From NCBI GenBank assembly GCA_016716135.1, contig JADJWX010000002.1, forward strand, positions 682,001 to 746,000: DNA of 64,000 nucleotides, read 5' to 3'. The position numbers and the translations under genes are program-made. Shown here piece after piece: positions 36,488-44,820 of this stretch (within the stretch, counting starts at the first letter, position 1; each line of letters begins with the position of its first letter). This stretch comes from Lewinellaceae bacterium. GTDB taxonomy: Bacteria > Bacteroidota > Bacteroidia > Chitinophagales > Saprospiraceae. Under the pieces are notes generated by a model. It was not told the DNA's origin, made no database searches, and saw only the letters and a list, made by a program, of their open reading frames with translations.

Positions 36488-37598
36488 TCAACCAACCGGC
36501 TTGTTGCTTCCGGTGGGTCTTTCGGGCGGGCTTTCCGGTGCCGGTGCTTTCGGCCGTTCCACTACCGGTTTTTTCTTTTTTGTTTTCGCTTTTGGCGTGC
36601 TGCCTGCGGCTGTGGTGCTGCTTGCCGAAACTACCGGCTGTGCGGGCGGCTTGGCCGCTGGCTGACCGGCAGGCGGTGGTGGTGGTGGTGGCGGAGCGGG
36701 CTGGGCGGCGGGTTCCGGTTCGGCCGCCTTACCCCCTCCGCGCAGGCTTAAAAGTTTGCGCAGCAGGTCAAACCAGAACGGCGCACCGAAGGTGACGGCG
36801 ATGCCGGTGAGCAACAGGCCCGCCAGCTTGATCAGCCACCAGGGAATATCCTTTTCGGTTTCGGCGCTGCTCCAGCCGAGGCCCAGCGGGGAGCGGATGT
36901 GTTCGATTTGTTGCAGGGCGGAGTCCATGCGCGCCACGGCTTGTTCTACGGTCAGGTTTTCGAGGTCCGGCCCGGTTACCGTATCGGTTTTTGCGGCATA
37001 GTTGGAGGCCATGTCGACCAGAAATTCCTGGACGGTAGCGTTGGACGAGATATTTTGGTAAATGCGGATGGTATCGGCATTAAACAGAAAGGCCAAAACC
37101 AGCCCCTACGCCAAAAAGCCACCATTTGAGGTTGCGTTTGTACCAGTCGGAGGCGCGGTCCATCACCTCGTCGAACCAGCGCTCAAGTTGATTTTTAAAT
37201 GCAACCGGATCGCCGTCTGCCTGCCGGAACATAAACTGCATCATACGTTTCAGGTCGCCCTCGTCTAAACCGGCAATGTTTTCTTCCAACTGATTGCTTG
37301 TTTTGGCCGACATAATGTCCTGCAAAATAGCGGTGAAAGTGTCCTTGCTCACATAGCCCGGCAGGGAATACAGGGAAATCCGGGCGCGTCGGTTTGTGGC
37401 ATACGACAGCTGCCGGAACAGGGGATGGCGGACAAAGTCGGCCACTTTTTCTCCCAGCATATTTTCCAGGGTATAGCGCAGGTGTTTGGCGCGCAGCGAA
37501 AGCATGGCAGCGATCACTTCCATCACTGTGGAGGCGAGCAGGCTGAACAGCAAGAGGACGAAGATCAGGCTGATGACAATATTTAAGGTGGCAAGCAT
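36488..37598 (-). CDS. Membrane protein paralogue of the 29200-30228 gene, broken by a one-base frameshift
   Basis: Two frames make one protein of about 370 residues, from ATG 37598. It has an N-terminal helix (MLATLNIVISLIFVLLLFSLL), a helical middle with FDEVMDRASDWY, then two more membrane helices, IRSPLGLGW and FWFDLLRKLL, matching the paralogue in order. The C-terminal tail is very Pro- and Lys-rich. The frame changes at the C4 run 37103-37106 (G4 in the gene); dropping one G restores the paralogue-like WLFGVG-LVLAFLFNAD. A real lesion and an assembly error are both possible. It lies between the AAA+ gene and the dead subtilase gene, all on one strand. Confidence 0.72.
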
Positions 37599-37632
37599 GG
37601 TGTTTCGTCATTTGGTTGGTGAACAAATTCAG

Positions 37633-38955
37633 TTAATTGGCGCGGTAGACCTTGTTTTCCTTTAAAAACTCGCGGCTGATACCGGTCATCAGGTTTTCGG
37701 CGGTGATGCGGTTGGTATCGCCGGCCAGGGCTTGCAGGCAGCAATAGTGCACGATGTTTACGATGTTCGAGCCGCTGAGTTCGTACTGGTTGGCTATTTT
37801 TTGCAGGTCGATATCGGCGTCGAGTTGGACGGCAGCGGGGAAGCTTTTTTGCCAGAGGCTGAGCCGCTCGGCGGGTTTGGGCATGGGGAAATACACGATC
37901 GTCTGAAAGCGGCGGGTAAAGGCATCGTCGAGGTTGCTTTTAAAATTGGAGGCCAGAATGCTGAGGCCTGAAAATTCCTCGACCCGTTGCAGCAGGTACG
38001 ACACTTCCTGGTTGGCAAAGCGGTCGTGGGCATCGCGCACATTGGTGCGTTTGCCAAACAGGGCGTCGGCTTCGTCGAAGAACAGAATCCAGTGTTTGTT
38101 TTCCGCTTTATCGAACAGCGAAGCCAGGTTTTTCTCCGTTTCCCCGATATACTTTGAAACAATGGTGGAGAGGTCGATCCGGTACACATCGTGGCCGGTG
38201 TATTTGCCGAGCAGGCCGGCAGCCATGGTTTTGCCGGTGCCGGGCGGGCCGTAAAACAGGGCGCGAAAGCCGGGTTTGATTTTGCGGTGCATTTTCCAAT
38301 CGTACAACAGCGTGTCGTTGTGTTGAATCCAGACCTCCACTTCCCGCAATTGGTTGAGGGTTTGGGCATTCAGGATCAGGTCGTCCCATTCCAGCTCGGT
38401 TTGGATACGTTGGGCGGGGAAGTTCCGGCCCAGGCGTGGCGGGGTGACATAGCCCAGGGTAAAGAGTTCGACGTATTCGGGGTCGAGGATAAGGCGCCCG
38501 CTGTTTGCCGGCTCCCCGGATTTGAGTTCTTCCAGGGAGAGGATTTTTTCCTGTGCAAAAAAATGTTGGGATCCGAAGAGGGTTTGCACTTCGAGACGCC
38601 GTGCCAGGTCTTTTCCGGCGAGCAGAAACAGTACGGTTTCGCCAGTGGGCAGCAGGTTTCGCTGGTTGGTGCCTTTGACGCCGCCAATCGGCGGAAAATC
38701 GCCGCCCTGGGGTAAGAATTCGGCCATCAGGTCGTCGAATAAAGCCGGTACGATATGCGGCGCCAGGGCTGTCGCCAGGGTCACGTAAGCATCCACCGTC
38801 AGGCGTCGCTGCTGAATAAAGCGGGTCAGCGGGGCATCGTCGTCCTGCATGGCCGGCACTTGCGGGGCGGTCCCGGTTTTTCCGAAATACTCCGCCAGCC
38901 GGAAACGGGTGAGTTCGGCCAGGAAGGTAAGGGTGGTGTGGAGGTTTGGCGACAT
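37633..38955 (-). CDS. AAA+ ATPase of the eCIS (Pvc15/Afp15-like)
   Basis: This 440-residue protein has an N-terminal domain of about 220 residues and one AAA+ module: Walker A GPPGTGKT (236-243), Walker B ILFFDEAD (290-297), sensor-1 Asn337 (LASNFKSN) and arginine-finger pair Arg348-Arg349. Single-module AAA+ ATPases of this kind are a standard part of extracellular contractile injection clusters and are thought to help load payload or assemble the particle; they differ from the two-module ClpV of type VI secretion. It is immediately upstream of the membrane-protein gene and downstream of a payload gene. Confidence 0.92.
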   Translation of the reverse strand: MSPNLHTTLTFLAELTRFRLAEYFGKTGTAPQVPAMQDDDAPLTRFIQQRRLTVDAYVTLATALAPHIVPALFDDLMAEFLPQGGDFPPIGGVKGTNQRNLLPTGETVLFLLAGKDLARRLEVQTLFGSQHFFAQEKILSLEELKSGEPANSGRLILDPEYVELFTLGYVTPPRLGRNFPAQRIQTELEWDDLILNAQTLNQLREVEVWIQHNDTLLYDWKMHRKIKPGFRALFYGPPGTGKTMAAGLLGKYTGHDVYRIDLSTIVSKYIGETEKNLASLFDKAENKHWILFFDEADALFGKRTNVRDAHDRFANQEVSYLLQRVEEFSGLSILASNFKSNLDDAFTRRFQTIVYFPMPKPAERLSLWQKSFPAAVQLDADIDLQKIANQYELSGSNIVNIVHYCCLQALAGDTNRITAENLMTGISREFLKENKVYRAN

Positions 38956-39052
38956 GGGTGGAATTACTGTAATTTTTTAATTTGATCTGCCTTAATGCGA
39001 ATGACAGCATGCGTACTTAATACAGAAGTTTGACTTTGTTCGGTTGTTGAAA

Positions 39053-40450
39053 TTATGCTATTACGTTAGCAGCTACCCATTTTTTATAACTGGATTTTCT
39101 TTTCCATTCTGTAACGCCAAAATGTCGAACCCTAAGTCTATCGTTGTTTTTTGTGTCATAGCGGACAAATATTAACGACGTCCCATCAAACCTCGAATCA
39201 CTTTCTCGGATTCGTCTTTCCGTCCGCCCAACTTTCTTTCTACCCTTCTGTAATAGATCAAAATCTTTTTCATTATTCCATACTTGAATAGCCGCTCCAG
39301 GTTTTAATTTACCAGTCCATATCTCATTTTCCTCTACAAACGTTCCAAGTCCAGCATATACCAATGCCCCTGCGGCGCCAGTTCCTCGATACTTTTCATC
39401 TATGTCAAGCATTCTACTTGGTATGGATTGTAAAATGGCGTTGAAAGTATTCCAGGTTTTTCCTTCGGCAAGTTCAAATTTTAATCCAAGCATTTTATGT
39501 GCTCTCTTCATCCGAAACTTAGAGGCCAGCGTACAGATGTTTTCTGCCTCGCCATTTACTTTTACAATACCTGCTATGGCTTCACCTAAGCCTCCAATTT
39601 TTCCCCAGGTTTTTAATCCCAATATACCATCTACTTCTTTACCTTTTAATCCTATTGATACTTGGTACATCGCCACTTTATCGGCAAATTCATCGTATTT
39701 TTTTTCTTTCCAGAGTTTAGACCAATCTTTGAAGGAACCATTTTGAACTGCTTCCAGTTTCCCGCCCCATCCAAGTTGATCTGGTTGAGCAAGGCTGACA
39801 TTGTGACGCTTAGCCTTTTTATAATTCGTAAATCTCTGAATCATATTGCCCTCCCCCCCCTGCTGCCCAACATGCACCAACTCATGCGCCAGCAAGCGCT
39901 TCCCCGCGTCATTCCCCGGCTGATACGCCCCGGCGCCAAAAACTATATCCTTCCCGCTCGTATAGGCTTTTGCCTGAATGGCCGCCGCCGACTCCGCTGC
40001 CCGGCTATCCGTATGAATACGCACCTGCCCGAAATCCTGCCCGAAACGGCTTTCCATAAACTGCCGGGTACCGGTGTCCATGGGTTGGCCGCCACCGCTG
40101 TTCAGCACGCCGGATACGATGGCCGGTGCGGTTTTTCCGCTTGCATCGGCGCCGGCAGCCGCTTTGCGCTGAAGTTTTTCTTTTTCCTCCTGCCCGCAGT
40201 CGGCGCATTTGCGGTGCAACAGAGCTGGCCGTAGCACGGTAGGCGCTGCGCTATCCCGTTTGCCTGCCGGCGCTTTGCCGGGATCGGGCATGCGCATAAC
40301 CTGGTCGGCCACACGGTCGGCCTCCTGCTCGTGGGCATCGCCGGGTGTGTTGACGGTCAGTTTGGGCTGAAAGAATGGAAGGCTTGTAGCCTTTGCCGTC
40401 TGATCCGTTTGCCGGGTAACTGTTGGACAGGAATACATGCTTGAACTCAT
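39053..40450 (-). CDS. eCIS payload candidate with DUF4157 domain
   Basis: This 465-residue protein begins with LPFFQPKLTVNTPGD and HEQEAD (residues 24-43), then one HRKCADCGQEE motif (Cys82, Cys85) and a DUF4157/eCIS-core domain (about 118-200) with HELVHVGQQ at 189. The C-terminal 260 residues contain a PG-binding-like phrase (GKEVDGILGLKTWGKI) and a final domain around GTGAAGALVYAGLGTF and LKPGAAIQVW that I cannot assign. The base composition drops towards AT in the C-terminal half, as expected for an exchangeable toxin domain. A gene for a small lipoprotein lies 23 bases upstream and could be its immunity partner, but this is only suggested by position. Confidence 0.78.
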   Translation of the reverse strand: MSSSMYSCPTVTRQTDQTAKATSLPFFQPKLTVNTPGDAHEQEADRVADQVMRMPDPGKAPAGKRDSAAPTVLRPALLHRKCADCGQEEKEKLQRKAAAGADASGKTAPAIVSGVLNSGGGQPMDTGTRQFMESRFGQDFGQVRIHTDSRAAESAAAIQAKAYTSGKDIVFGAGAYQPGNDAGKRLLAHELVHVGQQGGEGNMIQRFTNYKKAKRHNVSLAQPDQLGWGGKLEAVQNGSFKDWSKLWKEKKYDEFADKVAMYQVSIGLKGKEVDGILGLKTWGKIGGLGEAIAGIVKVNGEAENICTLASKFRMKRAHKMLGLKFELAEGKTWNTFNAILQSIPSRMLDIDEKYRGTGAAGALVYAGLGTFVEENEIWTGKLKPGAAIQVWNNEKDFDLLQKGRKKVGRTERRIRESDSRFDGTSLIFVRYDTKNNDRLRVRHFGVTEWKRKSSYKKWVAANVIA

Positions 40451-40473
40451 TTTTTACAATCACCGGATTGCGT

Positions 40474-40851
40474 TTACATAAAATCAGCGTTTGTCACAGC
40501 AAGACGATAGCGGCCTTCTGTTTCATCGGCTTCAAAAGTCCAATATTGTCGTTTATAGATGTCTTTATTGATTTTAATAGAGTCGTTGGCGGTTTTATAC
40601 ATTTCCAGTTTTGAAAAAATATACATTTCCGTGCCGGTATAGTCCATCACCTCTTTGCCGATACGCTGGTCGGTATAGATGAGGGCGGAATCAGCCGGAT
40701 TTATAGTAAAAACGGTATCGGTTGTACTGACTTGCACGGCTACGTCTATGCTGAAATCGGTATTATTGACTACGATGTATTTAAAATTCAGGGTTCGGTC
40801 GCATCCGGCAACGGACAACAGGCAAATGGATAAAAAAAGCAGTCTGTTCAT
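40474..40851 (-). CDS. Small lipoprotein of unknown function
   Basis: This 125-residue protein has a lipobox LSVAGC (Cys17) and a beta-rich body (FKYIVVNNTDFSIDVAVQV, then VFTINPADSALIYTDQRIG). I do not recognise a family. It lies between two DUF4157 payload genes with gaps of 18 and 23 bases on the same strand. A membrane-bound protein in this place could protect the producer from one of the payloads; the sequence itself does not prove that. Confidence 0.75.
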   Translation of the reverse strand: MNRLLFLSICLLSVAGCDRTLNFKYIVVNNTDFSIDVAVQVSTTDTVFTINPADSALIYTDQRIGKEVMDYTGTEMYIFSKLEMYKTANDSIKINKDIYKRQYWTFEADETEGRYRLAVTNADFM

Positions 40852-40869
40852 AGTCTGGACGTTGTTTAT

Positions 40870-42477
40870 TCAAAGTTCACCATTTCGGAGTTGAGTTCCC
40901 ATGCGGTTGTATTCGGCTTCATGCGGGTGGGTACCCGGCGCGCAAACGACAAAATTGTAATAGTCGCGGATAATGTCGCCCTGTTGTTCCCGGTTAAAAT
41001 CTTTCAGGTTTTTACCAACGAGCATTGCTGCCCCGCCGTAATTGTAGCCTGTGGTTTGCTGGGCGTGGAGGGCTTCACCCATATATTGCGAGCCGACGTG
41101 TTCCATTTGGGACACGTGGACGAGCTCGTGGATAAGCCAGGCCATGTCGCTGTTGCAGGGCGCGCAGCTGATCTTGCGGGTAAAATTGATGGTGTGGAAG
41201 GTGGTAACCGCCATGTGGCCGCCGCCATGCCCGCCAAGTTTGTTGCCGATCCAGGCGATAAGCGACTTTTCGTCGAGGCGCACCCGCCAGAGGTCGATAC
41301 TGTTGCCGAACACTTTCCGGGCTTCACCTTCCTCAATGCCGTTAAGCTTGCGGGTGTTGAATTTTATAAGCGTGAATATAAAATCGAGGTATTCCGGCAA
41401 CCCGACAATGTCAAATACTTTTCCAACCAGACGGCCAAGCCAGGCCAGGCCGCTCAACAAGCCGGACACAAACCAGTCGCCCAACCCCTTCCAATCACCC
41501 CGGAACAACTTGACGATTCCATCCCAAATCCAAACCGGGAACCGGATCAGCGCTGAGCCGAGGTGTTTGATCAGGCGCCAGAAGCGCACGGGGAATTCTT
41601 TAATGACGGCGACGATATACCCGAGAGCGCTTTGCCCCACCCGGTAGAGGTAGGCGCCCAGCCATTTCATAATGTCCCAGGCTTTGGCGCCCAGCCACTT
41701 GATCCCGCTCCAAACTTTTTGCCCAAGCCATTTCATGCCGCCCCAGATTTTACCGCCCAGCCATTTGGCGCCGCCGCCAATTTTTTTGCCCAGCCAGGAA
41801 ACTCCGCGGCCGACAGCTTTGGCGCCTTTTTTTATGCCTTTCCAGATTTTTCCGAAAAACGACCGGTGGATGGTGTCCGGGCCGTTTTGCTGCACCACGT
41901 GGGTTAGTTCGTGCGCCAGCAGGTGTTTGCCCTTGCCTGTTTCCGGCGCGTATTGGCCCTTGTTGAAGTAAATATCGCTGCCGTGTGTGAAGGCCCGCGC
42001 TTGAAGCGCCTCGCTCATGGATGCCGCATTGGAGTCGTTGTGGACGCGCACTTGTGAAAAATCGGCGCCCATAGCCTGTTCCATGCTGTCCCGGGTTTGT
42101 GCGGGCAGAGCCACCCCGCCGCCTTTGGCCTCCGACAAGCGGCTCGACAGCCGGCCCTGCCCCGCTTGCCCGCCCGCCCCGTTTTTCGGTTTGGTCTGTA
42201 TGGTTTGCCCGGTAGCTTCTTCGTCCGGCGCTTCCGTTTCGGGTGCTTCCAGGGCGTCCACAGGTGCTTGCAGGGTGTTGTTCTGAACGGGCATTTCGCC
42301 CTGCTCTTCTTCTGCTTGCATTTGGACTACACCGTCGGCTACCTGGTCGGCTTCTTCCTCTTTTTCGTTGTTGTGATCGGGCATTTTTAGCTTCGGCTGA
42401 AAAAAGGGTTGCTCATCGGCTTGCCGTTGCAGGCCCGATGCGTTGCTTTTTTCCGGGTGTTGTTTTGTGAAAAACAT
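40870..42477 (-). CDS. eCIS payload candidate: DUF4157 domain, Trp/Gly 11-residue repeats, second HExxH domain
   Basis: This is a 535-residue protein. Residues 23-30 carry PFFQPKLK and 42-50 the EADQVADGV motif. The DUF4157/eCIS-core domain (about 118-200) has HELTHVVQQ at 189. Residues about 228-275 are four near-perfect 11-residue units beginning W-L-G (WLGGKIWGGMK, WLGQKVWSGIK and so on), followed by more Trp-rich amphipathic sequence to about 360. The C-terminal domain (385-535) has a second zinc-type motif, LIHELVHVSQ at 449, and a downstream GEALHAQ. Together this looks like a membrane-active segment linked to a metallopeptidase-like domain. The stop is followed by a lipoprotein gene 18 bases on. 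Confidence 0.8.
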   Translation of the reverse strand: MFFTKQHPEKSNASGLQRQADEQPFFQPKLKMPDHNNEKEEEADQVADGVVQMQAEEEQGEMPVQNNTLQAPVDALEAPETEAPDEEATGQTIQTKPKNGAGGQAGQGRLSSRLSEAKGGGVALPAQTRDSMEQAMGADFSQVRVHNDSNAASMSEALQARAFTHGSDIYFNKGQYAPETGKGKHLLAHELTHVVQQNGPDTIHRSFFGKIWKGIKKGAKAVGRGVSWLGKKIGGGAKWLGGKIWGGMKWLGQKVWSGIKWLGAKAWDIMKWLGAYLYRVGQSALGYIVAVIKEFPVRFWRLIKHLGSALIRFPVWIWDGIVKLFRGDWKGLGDWFVSGLLSGLAWLGRLVGKVFDIVGLPEYLDFIFTLIKFNTRKLNGIEEGEARKVFGNSIDLWRVRLDEKSLIAWIGNKLGGHGGGHMAVTTFHTINFTRKISCAPCNSDMAWLIHELVHVSQMEHVGSQYMGEALHAQQTTGYNYGGAAMLVGKNLKDFNREQQGDIIRDYYNFVVCAPGTHPHEAEYNRMGTQLRNGEL

Positions 42478-42479
42478 AC

Positions 42480-42827
42480 TTATTCCGTTGTTTCCGGCAA
42501 AATCGTGTCGAATGTGATGACTAAAATCTTTTTCAGTGCAGCCGATTTAAATTTTTCCAGTTCAACGGCGGTTATGCCGGCCTGGGTGATGCCTTTCATT
42601 TCGGCCAGGCGGATGTCGTCGGCCACAAGTTGCTTGAATTGCGTTTGAGTCAGCTCGCCATCGGCCAGCGCCAGGGTATAGCGCCGCAGGTTTTTTTTCA
42701 TAGTTGCCTCAAATTTTTTGAGCTCGTCTTTGGCGTCCATGTAGCGTTTTTTAAAACGGCCCCGGGCTGACAGCGACAACCGGTGTAAAATTTCGTCTAC
42801 GGTGTTTTCAATGTCTTCTTTTTGCAT
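42480..42827 (-). CDS. Hypothetical helical protein
   Basis: This 115-residue protein is fully helical and charged, with no signal peptide or membrane segment and no motif I recognise. It lies two bases upstream of the payload gene at 42477, so the pair is likely co-translated. That tight linkage would suit a dedicated chaperone, loading factor or partner of the payload protein. It is small and basic-acidic mixed, like many such adaptors; this is inference. Confidence 0.7.
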   Translation of the reverse strand: MQKEDIENTVDEILHRLSLSARGRFKKRYMDAKDELKKFEATMKKNLRRYTLALADGELTQTQFKQLVADDIRLAEMKGITQAGITAVELEKFKSAALKKILVITFDTILPETTE

Positions 42828-42865
42828 GGTTGGACAGAATTATGGTGTTTGGATAGCGTGTCGGG

Positions 42866-43345
42866 TTATTTTGTCACGGGTTTGGCCTGCTCCAGTTTCA
42901 GGATTTCGTCAAAAGCCTCCGCTACTTTTTTCTTTTTTTCATTGACAAAAAAGGTCGACAGGGGCGCTTCGGCGTTTTCCCATTCGGTGAAAAAGCCGGT
43001 CAGGATGCCGGAGGTGCCGGTAGCGGCATTGTCTTCCAGCAGTAGTTTCCACTGTTGAACCGACAGGTTGTTGTTCTCGCGCTTTTTTTGTTGCGCATAC
43101 AAGGCGTTGGCTTCTGCCAGCAGGTTTTGCGCCGCCGTTTTGTGCGTAGCGTACGCTTCTGTACCCTTGGCCATCAGGTTCAGGGCTTTATCTTTCAGGG
43201 CGGTCGTTTTTTGGATGGCGGCCGGATCCCGTAGCATTGAGCTGCTCACGCAACCGGTGTATCCGATGAGGAGCAGGAGCAGCCCGAACCAGAGACTGCG
43301 GCCTGGTATGGTTCGTGAAGCGGAATGTTGAACTTGAGTTGTCAT
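42866..43345 (-). CDS. Putative lipoprotein with helical body
   Basis: This 159-residue protein has a basic N-terminus, a hydrophobic helix (SLWFGLLLLLIGYTGCVSSS) and a lipobox-like IGYTGC, so it may be a lipoprotein; the 15 residues before the helix make the signal longer than usual. The rest is helical and charged (coiled-coil-like stretches near 60-100). It is between the tape-measure-type gene and the small helical gene in the eCIS block on one strand. Function unknown. Confidence 0.7.
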   Translation of the reverse strand: MTTQVQHSASRTIPGRSLWFGLLLLLIGYTGCVSSSMLRDPAAIQKTTALKDKALNLMAKGTEAYATHKTAAQNLLAEANALYAQQKKRENNNLSVQQWKLLLEDNAATGTSGILTGFFTEWENAEAPLSTFFVNEKKKKVAEAFDEILKLEQAKPVTK

Positions 43346-43374
43346 GCGGTATGCTTTTGTTTAGTGATGTTTTA

Positions 43375-44745
43375 TTACCATTCTACCTGGATGGCGGTGT
43401 TTAGCCAGGGCATTTTTATCAAGGAATAGGTCCAGGGCAAGCGCTCCAGGAGCATGTCTCTGCCCAGGCGTTCAATTTGAAGCAGCCAGCGGTTTTGGTT
43501 TTCCTGAAAAGTTAACAGCCCCTGCCGTTGCAGAAAACCGGTGCGCAAGCCGTCGGCACTGGTGTTTTTGAGCGCCGGCCAATTCCGCACGGCGGCTTCA
43601 AGCAGGTTTTGGGCTTCTGTTTTTTCCGAAGGAGTCAGTTCGATGCCGGGGGGCACGGGTTCGTCCAACGGGAGCCCGCAGAGTAATTTCGACAAGGTCA
43701 AAGCGGGTTCTTCGGGTTGTTCCGTTCCGGTGGCGAGAAAATGGAGTACGTGGATGGCCCGCAACCGGGCTTCTCCGGACCGAAACACGGGGCCTATGGT
43801 CAATTGCAGTTCGGCGAAAAATCCAGGGAGGTAAGCGCCCAAAAGTACCAGGCCGGCATGGTCGATGAAAATACCTTCGTCTGCAGGTGTGTCCGGAACC
43901 AGGCGGAGGATTTCCGTTTTTTCCGGGCGAATTTCGGTTCCGGCGGGCGGGTTTTTTTTCCGAACCCCGGGTTTTACTGCCGGGGGCGGCGGGTTGTCTG
44001 CAGCTGGTTGGGTCTGAAAAAAAAGTTGGGCAACCAGTTCCGGGAAGGGGGGCTGTTGGGCCGGAATTGCAGCGTTGTCGAGCAATTGTTGCAGAAACGC
44101 GATGCGTTCTTCGGCTTTTACCGTTTGGCCGGTTTGGTTTTGCCGGATTTGCAGGGCCTGCGCGATCCAACTGCCGGGCAGGGCAAGTGCAGCCTCGATC
44201 ACGGCATTGGAAAACGCGGGGCTGAACTGCCAAACCAGGCGGCGCAGGGCTGCTGGTCGTTGTTTTAAACCGGGCAAAACAGCCGCTTGCACGGCCGTTG
44301 GGTCCGTTCGGGCAATTTCAACCAGCTGGCTTTCCAGTATCTTCAACGACAGCGCGCCGGCATGCCAGGGCAGGCGTCCGGTTTCCAGAAAATAGCGAAA
44401 GATTGCCAGGGCATGCTCGCGGGGGCTTTGGACAACTGCAGCCTGTGTTGGCCCGGATGCTGTTGGTGTGCCGGTTGCTTCACGAATTTGCCGGTCAATT
44501 TCGCGGATGCAGCGTTCGACAAATTCCCGTTCCCACTGTGCTTCACCGATCCGGCCAAGGTCGATTTCCAACCGGTCAATCCGGATAAATCGGTCGGCAG
44601 GCGCCAATTTGCCAAATACCGATTCCAGCCGTGGCAGCACCTGCTCGCGGAAAACGCGACCGGCCTGCCGTTGCAATTCAACCGCACCTGCCGTGCGGGG
44701 CAGTTCAAGGTCGAGTATCTGACGTCGGATGCGGTGGGTAGGCAT
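43375..44745 (-). CDS. eCIS tape-measure-type protein
   Basis: This 456-residue protein starts MPTHRIRRQILDLELP and contains the phrase DRFIRIDRLEIDLGRIGEAQWE, a hallmark of the proteins annotated as contractile injection system tape measure (Pvc14/Afp14 position). The middle is Pro/Gln-rich, and the C-terminal 180 residues (HAGLVLLGAYLPGFFAEL, then ALRAIHVLHFLATG) form a helical domain. It lies directly downstream of the fibre gene, the usual place for such a protein. It is expected to help set particle length or organise the baseplate. Confidence 0.8.
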   Translation of the reverse strand: MPTHRIRRQILDLELPRTAGAVELQRQAGRVFREQVLPRLESVFGKLAPADRFIRIDRLEIDLGRIGEAQWEREFVERCIREIDRQIREATGTPTASGPTQAAVVQSPREHALAIFRYFLETGRLPWHAGALSLKILESQLVEIARTDPTAVQAAVLPGLKQRPAALRRLVWQFSPAFSNAVIEAALALPGSWIAQALQIRQNQTGQTVKAEERIAFLQQLLDNAAIPAQQPPFPELVAQLFFQTQPAADNPPPPAVKPGVRKKNPPAGTEIRPEKTEILRLVPDTPADEGIFIDHAGLVLLGAYLPGFFAELQLTIGPVFRSGEARLRAIHVLHFLATGTEQPEEPALTLSKLLCGLPLDEPVPPGIELTPSEKTEAQNLLEAAVRNWPALKNTSADGLRTGFLQRQGLLTFQENQNRWLLQIERLGRDMLLERLPWTYSLIKMPWLNTAIQVEW

Positions 44746-44820
44746 AGGTTTGAATTTGTCTGTTTCATCATTCCCAAGCCGGTCGGAAAACCTGGCTTGG
44801 GCACTGAAAATCGCTGTTCA

